Source: Methylomonas montana (GTDB taxonomy: Bacteria > Pseudomonadota > Gammaproteobacteria > Methylococcales > Methylomonadaceae). From it: DNA of 64,000 nucleotides. Both the position numbers and the translations under genes were made by a program. The notes beneath the pieces are model-generated. The model was not told the DNA's origin. It ran no database searches and saw only the letters and a list, made by a program, of their open reading frames with translations. Shown piece after piece: positions 36,784 to 45,170 of the stretch (position 1 is the stretch's first letter; each line of letters opens with the position of its first letter). The stretch spans positions 806,001 through 870,000 of the forward strand of contig NZ_CP129884.1 in assembly GCF_030490285.1 (NCBI RefSeq), written 5' to 3'.

Positions 36784-37716
36784 TTAAATCACCCTTCTCA
36801 AGATCGACACCGGCTTAAGGTTGACGATCTTTTCAACCGCTTCCAACAACTCTGCCACTCCCGCAGGCGAATAATGTGTCGTTATGTCGCCATTGCTGTG
36901 ATGCAGCAACTTTTTTCGCGTTTCCAAAGGAACTCCTGCAACTCTCAATCGGTGGCCAAACGTATGCTTCAAGTTATGCGGCCCGCGAGTGTACTCGTCA
37001 CAAACCGGCAGCCCTGCTTTTCGCCAAGCTTTCTTCCATGCTGAGTTATGCAGGCGGGTAATGCGTTTACCACGGTATGGGAAAACATAGGGGTTATTCG
37101 CCTGACGGTTTTGCCGTTGTGCTTCGATAATGGCTTTCGCCGTCGAGTTTAAAACTACCAGTTGGTCTTCTTTGTTTTTTTCCCCTGGCCACTCGCCGTC
37201 CCCATATACCTTTTTTCGCCACGGAGTGATAAAGATACTCGTACCGAGTTCCGGCACAACCACTTCCCAGTCCCACCGTAGCCAACACACACCTTGCTCA
37301 CGCAGGCCAGTGTTAGCCGCAAATATGGACATGGTACGCAAATGCCCCGGCAATGCCTTCAGCAAACGCTCCAATTCCTCAAAGTCAAGAGGATAGGGAT
37401 TTGCAGCATCTTCCCAATCGGGCATCTCGAATAACGGCGGACAACTTAAATACGGTTGGCCGTTTTCGTTTCGCCAAGAGCGAGCTGCCAACGTCAACAC
37501 TCGCCGAATGATGGATAAATCACGCTTGACAGTGCTGCTGGATATCCCCGCTTTCCGTCGTTCATTGATGAACCCTTGCAGGGTGCCCATGTGGACATTG
37601 GCTAAGGGTAAATCGCCGATATACGGGGCGACAAATCGCAACGAATCACGGTCACGATCCAGGCTACGCTTCTGCGTTTCCTCGAGGTACCGATCAGTAG
37701 CCTCTCGGAATGTCAT
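36784..37716 (-). CDS. Tyrosine recombinase (integrase), second of an overlapping pair
   Basis: A 310-residue site-specific recombinase lacking the N-terminal arm-binding part. A core-binding domain (about 1-100) leads into the catalytic domain, with the first Arg in NTGLREQGVCWLRWDWE, the HxxK variant GPHNLKHTFGHRLR, and the terminal KKLLHHSNGDITTHYS with the nucleophilic Tyr. Lys replaces the usual second Arg, as in its partner, so this is probably normal for the subfamily. Its ATG overlaps the stop of the upstream paralogue (ATGA). It is adjacent to the tRNA attachment site and is a candidate island integrase. Confidence 0.9.
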   Translation of the reverse strand: MTFREATDRYLEETQKRSLDRDRDSLRFVAPYIGDLPLANVHMGTLQGFINERRKAGISSSTVKRDLSIIRRVLTLAARSWRNENGQPYLSCPPLFEMPDWEDAANPYPLDFEELERLLKALPGHLRTMSIFAANTGLREQGVCWLRWDWEVVVPELGTSIFITPWRKKVYGDGEWPGEKNKEDQLVVLNSTAKAIIEAQRQNRQANNPYVFPYRGKRITRLHNSAWKKAWRKAGLPVCDEYTRGPHNLKHTFGHRLRVAGVPLETRKKLLHHSNGDITTHYSPAGVAELLEAVEKIVNLKPVSILRRVI

Positions 37717-38831
37717 AATGCCTTCGTCTCGGCGATTATGGCTGCCTCGGAATAGACATCGGTCACATCTTCAGATTTATGGTGCAAAAGTTCACGGCGA
37801 AACTCTTTTGGCACATCTTCTGAGATTAACCGCCTACCCAAAGTATGCTTCAAGTTATGCGGTCCACGTGATAGACCATTTTTAACAGGCAACCCTGCAT
37901 TTTTCCAGGCTTTTTGCCAGTCGTACCCCCCCATTTTAGATATCGGCTTACCATCCACTGGAAAAACCCAAGGACACCCCGGTTTACGACGGGCTCGCTG
38001 AATTTCAATGACCTTTTGGGCTACACGATTTAATACCACCAATTGATCCAGATCATTTTTCTCACTAGTTTGAATTCCGCGCTCTTCATCTACAGACTCA
38101 ACGGGAATTTGGAATACGCTGGTTTTTAGGTTTTGGACTTTCCTTTCCCATTCCCAACGTAGTTTACAAACGCTTTGATCTCGCAGCCCTGTATTAACCG
38201 CAAAAAGTGTCATTAACCTAAGATGCCAGGGTAATTGAAGCAATAATTTTCGCTGATCATCCCATTCTAGGGGGTATGGCTTGCTCTTATCCTTCCAATT
38301 TGGCACGCTCAGTAATGGTGGTGCTAAAAGATAAGGTTGCCCAGCTTCATTTCTCCAAGATTGACACGCCAAATTTAAAATGCGTCTTACTACAGCTAGA
38401 TCGCGCTTTACAGTGCCACTTTTGATTCCTCTGGCTTGCTCGTGATCAATAAATGGCTTTAATGTAAGATCATGGACATGGTTCAACGTCAGATTGCCAA
38501 TAAAAGGATCAAGCTTCTCCAAAGTTGTGATATCACGCTCAATGCTATCTTTCTCATCTTGAAAATTCTTAACATAGCGAATACCTGCTTCTTTGAAGGT
38601 AAGCGTAGTGGCCTGACTTTCTTTAATCGTATTCATATGTTGTTCAATAACCTGCGTGAACATCATTTCCGCTTCTTCTTGAGTGCTTGCCTGAAGACGC
38701 TCACGGACCCTTCCGTAACCTTTGATGCGTTTGTCGATGGCCCATTGACCTGTTTTTTTATTGTACTGGAGACCGGCTGGCTTGGTTGGCATGGTGTTGT
38801 TTCCCTTATTTGATGATGATTCGATTGACAT
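37713..38831 (-). CDS. Tyrosine recombinase (integrase), first of an overlapping pair
   Basis: A 372-residue recombinase with an extra N-terminal region (about 1-80, GLQYNKKTGQWAIDKRIKGY) resembling an arm-binding domain. The rest is a paralogue of the following gene: SGTVKRDLAVVRRILNLA against SSTVKRDLSIIRRVLTLA, and GPHNLKHTLGRRL against GPHNLKHTFGHRL. Catalytic Arg is in NTGLRDQSVCKLRWEWE and the Tyr in DVTDVYSEA. The two genes overlap by 4 bp and are probably co-translated. This suggests either a tandem duplication or a two-recombinase integration module. Confidence 0.9.
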   Translation of the reverse strand: MSIESSSNKGNNTMPTKPAGLQYNKKTGQWAIDKRIKGYGRVRERLQASTQEEAEMMFTQVIEQHMNTIKESQATTLTFKEAGIRYVKNFQDEKDSIERDITTLEKLDPFIGNLTLNHVHDLTLKPFIDHEQARGIKSGTVKRDLAVVRRILNLACQSWRNEAGQPYLLAPPLLSVPNWKDKSKPYPLEWDDQRKLLLQLPWHLRLMTLFAVNTGLRDQSVCKLRWEWERKVQNLKTSVFQIPVESVDEERGIQTSEKNDLDQLVVLNRVAQKVIEIQRARRKPGCPWVFPVDGKPISKMGGYDWQKAWKNAGLPVKNGLSRGPHNLKHTLGRRLISEDVPKEFRRELLHHKSEDVTDVYSEAAIIAETKAL

Positions 38832-39007
38832 AGTGTTTTTTCCTTGGAATGATTTAAATTTTCAACTCTAGATTTTCCATATAGGCTCTTGAACTTATCG
38901 AGAGCATCATCCAGATCAGGCTTGTCATACGCGACAAATTTTTGGCCATATTGGATTTCAGTCTCGATGAGCGGCCTGACGCAGCTGTCAAATAGCGACT
39001 TGTCCAT
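38663..39007 (-). CDS. Possible small gene upstream of the integrases
   Basis: A 114-codon frame whose last half lies inside the integrase gene in another frame and looks like a shadow. Only the first part (about 55 codons, MDKSLFDSCVRPLIETEIQY onward, 39,007 to about 38,840) could be a real coding piece, perhaps a small regulator or excisionase-like gene. No family recognised. Confidence 0.25.
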   Translation of the reverse strand: MDKSLFDSCVRPLIETEIQYGQKFVAYDKPDLDDALDKFKSLYGKSRVENLNHSKEKTLCQSNHHQIRETTPCQPSQPVSSTIKKQVNGPSTNASKVTEGSVSVFRQALKKKRK

Positions 39008-39076
39008 CGCACAGTAAGCAGGCGCGTCTCGATAACGAATAAATCTAGGCTGTATGCAAAAACCTATTGCCGTGCG

Positions 39077-39718
39077 TTGTACAACTCTACTAATGATCTC
39101 AAGGGGAGAAAGAGTGTCTCGCGCTTGTTAGCTGCTAAGCCAGAACAACCATATAGGACAATTCTTGAATCACTGCTGAATGCGCCCTGGTCTGACCGAA
39201 CATTGATGCAAGCCTTGTTAAGATTCTTGATCCCCATGACGAGGGGATATAGAAAATACTGGGTTATTAAGACCGTACAGATTCCAAGATATAGAAATAA
39301 TTCACTAGGTGTCGTGCACTGCTACAGCAATGATTTATCGAAGTACATCGATTGCCAATTGGCAATTACCCTATCAATGAGCACAACGAAAATCACAGTT
39401 CCTGTTGCATATCAATTGTATGTGCCTTCTCCTTCAAATAATCCAGCAGATACGATAGAAAAGTTATCCTATGATGGAAACCCTTTTATTAATGAGATCG
39501 AAAATGTATTCAATCAAATTGAATGGTTAAAAGGAATAGAAGATACCGACTATATTATCTGCAATGAACCGCGCTTGTGTAGTAATATAGAATTTATAAA
39601 TAAAGCCAGTGAAAGTCAGCTTCTATATTTTCTTGCTATAAAGGAAAATACTTTAGTAACTGAGAAAAATAAAGTTAGTACCAGGCTTAAGATTACTAAT
39701 CAGATAATGTCGGGGTAA
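39077..39718 (+). CDS. Degenerate IS701-like transposase remnant
   Basis: A 213-residue frame whose middle matches the DDE domain of IS701-type transposases: NNSLGVVHCYSNDLSKYIDC and QLAITLSMSTTKITVPVAYQ, then LYVPSP, parallel the family's GVARQYCGALGKVDNCQ and PVAYRLYLP. The catalytic Asp motif expected just before (DDTGFPKKG) is replaced by KTVQIPRYR, and the later acidic sites are not clear. It is either a decayed transposase that has kept its frame or a divergent protein derived from one. Its 3' end overlaps the end of the umuD-like gene. Confidence 0.55.
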   Translation: MYNSTNDLKGRKSVSRLLAAKPEQPYRTILESLLNAPWSDRTLMQALLRFLIPMTRGYRKYWVIKTVQIPRYRNNSLGVVHCYSNDLSKYIDCQLAITLSMSTTKITVPVAYQLYVPSPSNNPADTIEKLSYDGNPFINEIENVFNQIEWLKGIEDTDYIICNEPRLCSNIEFINKASESQLLYFLAIKENTLVTEKNKVSTRLKITNQIMSG

Positions 39719-40128
39719 TCGGTATTTTCTGCATGCAAAACCCAGCTTTTCTGATCTTTAACTAACCGCTTAACGGTGAGTTCTCCATTTATCGCACAAA
39801 TCACCACTTTGCCATGAATAGGTTCTATTGATCGGTCAACAACTAAGATATCGTTTGGATGGATACCGGCCCCCAACATAGAATCCCCCTTTGCTCGCAC
39901 AAAAAAAGTCGCTGCTGGTTTTGGGACTAAAAGGTCATTCAGGTCTAAGGATTTTTCAACATAATCATCAGCTGGCGATGGGAAACCTGCTGCAACTTTG
40001 CTGGCAAACAAGGGCAGTGATAGTGCGTGGCCGTGATCTTTAGGCTGCCAAACGCGTGAGCAGTTGGTTAATGTTGTTATCGGTACTTTAACCGAGCGAA
40101 ATGAATTGAATGTATAAATAAAGGCCAT
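39700..40128 (-). CDS. umuD: UmuD-like S24 peptidase, shortened at the C-terminus
   Basis: A self-cleaving SOS protein of the LexA/UmuD family. The body matches UmuD: LPLFASKVAAGFPSPADDYV with the Ala-Gly cleavage site, the catalytic Ser in KGDSM and the Lys in GELTVKRL. It ends at ENTDYPDII, about 24 residues short of E. coli UmuD, losing the last beta strands. It also carries about 30 extra N-terminal residues. The end coincides with the 3' end of the IS701-like frame, suggesting a rearrangement there. No umuC follows. An SOS-type site lies 51 bp upstream. Confidence 0.75.
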   Translation of the reverse strand: MAFIYTFNSFRSVKVPITTLTNCSRVWQPKDHGHALSLPLFASKVAAGFPSPADDYVEKSLDLNDLLVPKPAATFFVRAKGDSMLGAGIHPNDILVVDRSIEPIHGKVVICAINGELTVKRLVKDQKSWVLHAENTDYPDII

Positions 40129-40178
40129 AATCGACTCCTGTTTGAGCGGGGCGATAGGCTACCATCAATAATTCATTT

Positions 40179-40193
40179 GTTCTATATTTGTTC
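40179..40193 (-). promoter_or_regulatory. LexA-like box GTTC-N7-GTTC upstream of umuD
   Basis: GTTCTATATTTGTTC has the spacing of the alphaproteobacterial LexA site (GTTC-N7-GTTC), not the CTGT-N8-ACAG site of enterics. It lies 51-65 bp before the start of an SOS-type gene, a sensible operator position. Confidence 0.45.
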
Positions 40194-40213
40194 TTTCTGT
40201 TGGCGATCCTGAT

Positions 40214-41053
40214 CTACTCGTTTTGATCCAGCATTGATCTTTGACAGTCAATTTTGGCTTGAAGCCCAGCTATGTCACGTAAAACATGCAAAGTCGAAAA
40301 GCAATCACCTAGTGCTGTATGGGCGTGCATCATATTGGTGTTTCCACCTGCACTTAAAAAAGCATTGTAAAGCGATATCGTACCGTATTGATTGGTTGCG
40401 CCGTATGCTTTCGCTGCCGTTAGCATGGCACAATAAGTAGCAACATGATTCAAAAATGAGGTATCAAGATTAAAGGCAGTAAGGGTGTTAGCGAGTAATT
40501 TAATATCAAAGCCAGCATTGAAAATGGCCACAGTTTTGCTGAGCAGAATATCTCTGATTTTTTCAGCGTCTCGATCAAATGTGGGCGCGTTCTGTAAATC
40601 GTGGTTACTGATTCCATGGACTTGATAGGCACCATTTGAAACTGTAACGCTTGGTCTATAACGTGCGTTATGGAGTATTTCTCCTTGGTCAGTAATAATG
40701 GCACATTCAATTATCTGATCATGATGGCCAAGCCCTGTTGTTTCTGTATCTAAGATAATGAATTTTTGGCTAAACAAATCTTGGATTGATTTAGATGCCT
40801 CAAGTGCTTTTCGATGTTCATTTTCAAAGCGTTTTAACAGATTAGTTTTATGTAATTTTTTGAGTGCTTTTATTTGATTATCAGTGAGAGATTTTTTTAT
40901 GATGGGTTCGCAATCGCTAAGTCGATATACTGGATATTCAACACGGCTTTGACTGTTACGCCACCACTCCACCGGTTTAGCATCAGGACGAGGCTGCATC
41001 CCTAGTTCAATTTTTAGCCTATTAACACTTAGTAATGGGTTATCTTGATTCAT
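40214..41053 (-). CDS. DnaQ-like 3'-5' exonuclease (DEDDh)
   Basis: A 279-residue protein. Residues about 95-265 form a DEDDh exonuclease domain with exo I in FIILDTETTGLGHHDQIIE, exo II in AIFNAGFDIKLL and exo III in HAHTALGDCFSTLHVL. The region around YQVHGISNHDLQNAP is typical of DnaQ/epsilon-type enzymes. The first 90 residues are an extra helical domain. It is encoded 85 bp upstream of the umuD-like gene on the same strand, with the SOS-like box between them. It could edit DNA ends during repair or integration. Confidence 0.85.
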   Translation of the reverse strand: MNQDNPLLSVNRLKIELGMQPRPDAKPVEWWRNSQSRVEYPVYRLSDCEPIIKKSLTDNQIKALKKLHKTNLLKRFENEHRKALEASKSIQDLFSQKFIILDTETTGLGHHDQIIECAIITDQGEILHNARYRPSVTVSNGAYQVHGISNHDLQNAPTFDRDAEKIRDILLSKTVAIFNAGFDIKLLANTLTAFNLDTSFLNHVATYCAMLTAAKAYGATNQYGTISLYNAFLSAGGNTNMMHAHTALGDCFSTLHVLRDIAGLQAKIDCQRSMLDQNE

Positions 41054-41278
41054 TATATGTTCTAAAAATAGAAAGCATTAAAGTTTTTATGTGTATAATT
41101 AAATTATAGCCAATCAACCTGTTAATGTTAATAATAAGTATTTATTTAATACCGAAATACTAGGCTGTCTTAAACTAAAAAATGCTTTCCACTTACCACC
41201 ACTAGCTGATCATAAAGCTGATAAACAAGAATAAACTTTATTATCCAGTTTATCTGTCTTCGAATGGGAGTATTTTTA

Positions 41279-42376
41279 TTAAAACTTTAATGGGGGTTCA
41301 TAAGTAGATTTTTTTGATAAAGACCGAATTGAGTTTTTCATTTTAACCGGACTTGCCGAAAGAATGTTACTAATGAAAAAGCCACTTGAACTCGATCTGT
41401 AAGACGACGAATAGTGCTGTTTAGACTGATCACTGGAATGTCCAAGGGCCTTAGAAATTGACTCTGAATCAAGATTGGCTTTATGTAAAGAACCTGAGAA
41501 GCGATGCCGATAGCAATAAGCTGTTGCCGCCTCTTTAAGTTGTGGCATCGCTTTGCGACTTAAGTACGATATTTTGTCACAGACAGCGCCTGCTTCAGCA
41601 TGAACATATAATTCACCTTTATTGTCTTCTAAACGGTGAACAAGATGTTCAAACTCAGCCGAATCGTTCTTGATAGAAAAGCTACGCCATTTTTGGCCGT
41701 ACTGTCGCCCTTGATGAGTTTTTGCCCCCTTTATCAATATGTTGATAGAGCCATCATGGTTCAATCCTAAAAGAACCCCGAACGACAGTTCTTGGGGCCT
41801 GCATCCAGAAATTGAAAGAACAGATATCGCATCCAAGTGGATTGTCTTGCTTTTAATAGCGACTTCGAAAATTTTGGATGTCCAATTTTTCGGCAATGAT
41901 TTCAGACGCTTAGATTTTGATTTTTTAACTCTTTTCGGGGTTTTCTTTGCTTTTGAATTCCATGCCGATTGATACGTGCCATTGATTGCATCAGCTAATT
42001 TTGATTTTTTTTGATCAACACCTACCACTTCTAAAAAGTCTAGATATTGTTTTAACTTGTCAACTTCCATTTTCCAATCTGTGATGGATTCCTTTTTTAA
42101 AGCATCCATCCCAAATAGTGCATCACTAATTTTGTCCAAGACATATGAAGATACAGCTGCTTTATAGACGTAATAACTGCTTTTTGATTTTGCGCAATCA
42201 ATTGGCAAACATTTATCTTTAAATATTAGGCGTTCAGCAGTTTTATTATATGTTTGTCGTGTTTTGTCAATGATATCCCTTTGTTGGTTATAAATATGAT
42301 AATCACGCGCTTTTGCAATGATGGCATAGCATGTGTTTAGATCGATCATTTGATTTTCTTTGCAATCCATTTGCAT
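41279..42376 (-). CDS. Divergent tyrosine recombinase
   Basis: A 365-residue protein with a lysine-rich N-terminal half (about 1-170) and a C-terminal catalytic domain of the phage-integrase fold: first Arg in SISGCRPQELSFG, box II in AYCYRHRFSGSLH, then KALGHSSDQSKQHYSSS with the nucleophilic Tyr. It is unrelated in detail to the pair at 36,784-38,831. The Ser/Lys-rich tail after the Tyr is unusual. It sits mid-island, away from either attachment site, so it may be a remnant of a nested element. AGGAAA lies upstream of the ATG. Confidence 0.78.
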   Translation of the reverse strand: MQMDCKENQMIDLNTCYAIIAKARDYHIYNQQRDIIDKTRQTYNKTAERLIFKDKCLPIDCAKSKSSYYVYKAAVSSYVLDKISDALFGMDALKKESITDWKMEVDKLKQYLDFLEVVGVDQKKSKLADAINGTYQSAWNSKAKKTPKRVKKSKSKRLKSLPKNWTSKIFEVAIKSKTIHLDAISVLSISGCRPQELSFGVLLGLNHDGSINILIKGAKTHQGRQYGQKWRSFSIKNDSAEFEHLVHRLEDNKGELYVHAEAGAVCDKISYLSRKAMPQLKEAATAYCYRHRFSGSLHKANLDSESISKALGHSSDQSKQHYSSSYRSSSSGFFISNILSASPVKMKNSIRSLSKKSTYEPPLKF

Positions 42377-42727
42377 AAATAATTTCCTATAAATATAAAA
42401 TTCCTATATTTATTTTATATGTATCTCATTAATTTATCAATCACTCTGCTACGCATTCGTTTTGCGCTCATTTTATTCGCAAATTTATGGGTTCATTTCA
42501 TTCACCATCAAACTGGAATGGGACGCTAACGCTTAACCACCCATTCCGCATATTATTCCGCTCTGTAAAGCAGCAGAATAATATAAAACAACATCAAGCA
42601 AATGCTTAATATCTGCCTGATATTAATTTGTTAATTTTAGTGCGAAACTGTTTATCAAGCATCTTGTTTTACAAATTTAATGCTATGCTTTTATATAGGT
42701 TTTGTGATTATCAACAAGGAAGTGTTT
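42377..42727. promoter_or_regulatory. AT-rich divergent intergenic region with a hairpin
   Basis: About 350 bp separate the divergent recombinase and hypothetical genes. ATATTATTC (42,550) and GAATAATAT (42,576) form a 9-bp inverted repeat with an inner GCT/AGC stem. It could be an operator or a transcript hairpin. I see nothing else in this stretch. Confidence 0.45.
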
Positions 42728-43444
42728 ATGGGAATCTGCATAAGGAAAATTGTTATTAAAAGAAGCAACAAAGAAGATGATTATTTTATGCCTTTGGCAG
42801 AAATTTCATTTTGCGCAAATACCATTTCTTTTACATATATTGATTATATAAATCCTTTTACAAATAGGATTTCGGATGTTTTTGTGAGAAAAACGCATAC
42901 TAGGCAAGGCGATCAAAAAAAGCAACTTTTCAATGAAATCCAGAAAGCATTTTATGTCGATATATCGACAGCAATACAAATTTATTTTTCAATTATACCG
43001 GAATTAAATAATCATATTACTACACCGCAAGTTCAAGCCCAATTTCCAAACTACAATGAACTTATGGGATTGGCGTACAAAAATGGTTTTGTAGATGAAA
43101 ATAAAATCGGATTTAATTTCCGAGGCTTTCGCAATGGTGTAGAGAGGCACATACGAGCTAACACCGTTGAATTTGCAAAGCAGCAGTTCCTAGAATACGA
43201 GTCAGATGCCTCTGTATTGGAAGTATATTCTATGGCGTCGGTCCAGAAAATTTGTGATGAATACACCGGGTTAAGAGTTTCGCCGAATTTAACGGGAATT
43301 AAGTTTGAAAAATCGTGGGTTCTTCTTGAGGAAACTGAGCACGGTAACGAGAAAATATACTACTTTGAAACTTTGCGAGATGTTGTATCTGCATTACCAC
43401 TTGAACATCAATATCGATATCATGAAGAGCCATCGAATTACTGA
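42728..43444 (+). CDS. Hypothetical protein, unknown
   Basis: A 238-residue AT-rich protein. I chose MGICIRKIVIKRS because AAGGAAG lies seven bases upstream; the ORF could start 16 codons earlier. No signal peptide or membrane helix is seen. The composition is mixed alpha/beta with many aromatic residues, and no motif is recognisable. It precedes the AAA+ ATPase gene by 115 bp on the same strand, so the two may work together. Confidence 0.6.
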   Translation: MGICIRKIVIKRSNKEDDYFMPLAEISFCANTISFTYIDYINPFTNRISDVFVRKTHTRQGDQKKQLFNEIQKAFYVDISTAIQIYFSIIPELNNHITTPQVQAQFPNYNELMGLAYKNGFVDENKIGFNFRGFRNGVERHIRANTVEFAKQQFLEYESDASVLEVYSMASVQKICDEYTGLRVSPNLTGIKFEKSWVLLEETEHGNEKIYYFETLRDVVSALPLEHQYRYHEEPSNY

Positions 43445-43559
43445 TCTCATTGTGCCAATTGTGAGTATCATAAACTCCAGACATGTAGAAGGTGTCTGAA
43501 GTGATTGACAAAAATGTTAGTTTGACTTAACGTCTAGGTTCCATCAACAACCGGAACCT

Positions 43560-44780
43560 ATGACTTTAAAAAAAATCAGCAATGATCCAAATAAACATAC
43601 GACCACAAAGTCTACTAGCCGCATTCTTAGTGATACTAGCCAAACTGATTCTAATCAATCAAAACTCATTAAAGCCGAAGTTGATCCTTCATCGGCTGAT
43701 TATCGCGAAATTTACACCAAACTTTTCGGCCCAACACCTGCCGAGTCAATGGCAACGGATAGCCACGCCTACCTCGACACTGAAGATTCGCCAGAACCCA
43801 CAGTTAAAACCATTACTCTTTTCGATCACGATCTAGCCAAAGAGCTATCTGAGCGGATTTCAATTGGGCGGGAAGAAAAAAAGTTTTACAGCTCTCTTCG
43901 ACCTGAACATTCGCAAAAACCCATTATTGAGCCGAGCGACGCGGTATTTGAACGCATTCAGCAACTCTTTTTTGATTACCCTAATGCGATTGATTTATTG
44001 AAATACGTTCACGATTTTTTATGCTTACGTAACATTTCAAGAAATAAAGCGATCTACATGAGTCCGATCCTGATTGCTGGCGATCCGGGTATCGGTAAAA
44101 CAGCAGTGATCAGAGCTATCTGTAAAGCGCTTGGCGTAGACTATGGCTTTTATGATTTTAGTTCCGCTAGCAGCAGCTGGGGTCTATGCGGTCAGGACAG
44201 CGGCTGGAATGGCAGCCATATTGGGATTGTGCTAAAGAAGTTACTTTATGGGGCTTGTGCAAATCCGATTGTGCACTTAGACGAGCTGGATAAAGGCATG
44301 GTAAACCATAATTTGGACCCTTACTTAGCGCTACATACCCTGCTTGAGCGACCGCAGATGATTGGGTACCAAGATGCCTACGCACAAAATTTGCCAGTTA
44401 ATGCGTCACATGTCATGTTTTTGGCCACAGCAAATGATATATCAGCCATTCCAAGGCCGATTCAGTCTCGCTTCCGTATTCTGGAAATTTCAACGCCATC
44501 ACCCTCGCAAATGCGGCGAATCGTGGCAAATATGTATTCGAGCAAGTTACATGAAGAAGGGGTCGAAGGCGTATTCGCAATTCAGTTAGCTGAAAGAGTG
44601 ATTGATTTTTTAGTACACAAAACTCCGCGTGAAGTCGGACTGATATTGTCGCGAGCCATTGCAGCAGCCTCTGGTCGAAAGCCCGTCCCTGGCGGCCAAT
44701 ACGAAATTCAATTACAAGACTTATCTGATTGTCTGCCGCAAGAAATATCGCAGCAGCGTAAGGTGGGATTTGTATGGTGA
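43560..44780 (+). CDS. AAA+ ATPase
   Basis: A 406-residue AAA+ protein. The first 120 residues are low-complexity and charged. The ATPase domain (about 150-330) has Walker A in LIAGDPGIGKTAVIRAI, Walker B in VHLDELDKG, sensor 1 in FLATANDISAI and the arginine finger in QSRFRILEI. A helical lid follows with TPREVGLILSRAIAAA (sensor 2). The pattern is closest to Lon/ClpX-like ATPases, but there is no protease domain. Its stop is followed directly by broken defence genes, so it may be the surviving part of a larger defence or processing system. Confidence 0.82.
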   Translation: MTLKKISNDPNKHTTTKSTSRILSDTSQTDSNQSKLIKAEVDPSSADYREIYTKLFGPTPAESMATDSHAYLDTEDSPEPTVKTITLFDHDLAKELSERISIGREEKKFYSSLRPEHSQKPIIEPSDAVFERIQQLFFDYPNAIDLLKYVHDFLCLRNISRNKAIYMSPILIAGDPGIGKTAVIRAICKALGVDYGFYDFSSASSSWGLCGQDSGWNGSHIGIVLKKLLYGACANPIVHLDELDKGMVNHNLDPYLALHTLLERPQMIGYQDAYAQNLPVNASHVMFLATANDISAIPRPIQSRFRILEISTPSPSQMRRIVANMYSSKLHEEGVEGVFAIQLAERVIDFLVHKTPREVGLILSRAIAAASGRKPVPGGQYEIQLQDLSDCLPQEISQQRKVGFVW

Positions 44781-44844
44781 ATGCGGACAAAAATCGACAT
44801 GATTCTATCAATACACATGTCGAGGCAAGTTCATCGGACTGTGC

Positions 44845-45170
44845 CGGTGCAAAAATGATAATAGGTTTACGGCGGCGCTTTTCTTTTTCTATCAATAAAC
44901 ACAACGCCAAGGCTGCAGTTGCCATGGACAAGGTTTTCCCTAAACCCACTTCATCCGCTAATAACAAGCGCACATAACCATAATCGCGATAATGCTTTAA
45001 GCATTCCGTGACAAAGCCCTGCTGCCAGGGTTGTAACGACAAACCTTCACGATAGAGCGGTGATTCGATTAATGCAGCCGGGGTAATGTTTTCATCATCC
45101 GAAACATCATCCAGCAAAATCTCATGACGGCGGCTACGACGACGGACTTCCTTACAAACGGCTTCGGGTA
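44845..45170 (-). pseudogene. Fragment of a superfamily 2 helicase
   Basis: The minus-strand frame reads LSLQPWQQGFVTECLKHYR, then LLLADEVGLGKTLSMATAAL and KPIIIFAPA. This is the Q-motif, Walker A and Ia region of a SNF2/DrmD-like helicase. Homology stops after motif Ia near 44,845, where the AAA+ gene begins, so about 800 residues or more are missing. At its other end the frame stays open into the CD-NTase remnant, with a junction near 45,165-45,175. Two truncated genes have been joined tail to tail by deletion. Confidence 0.6.
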
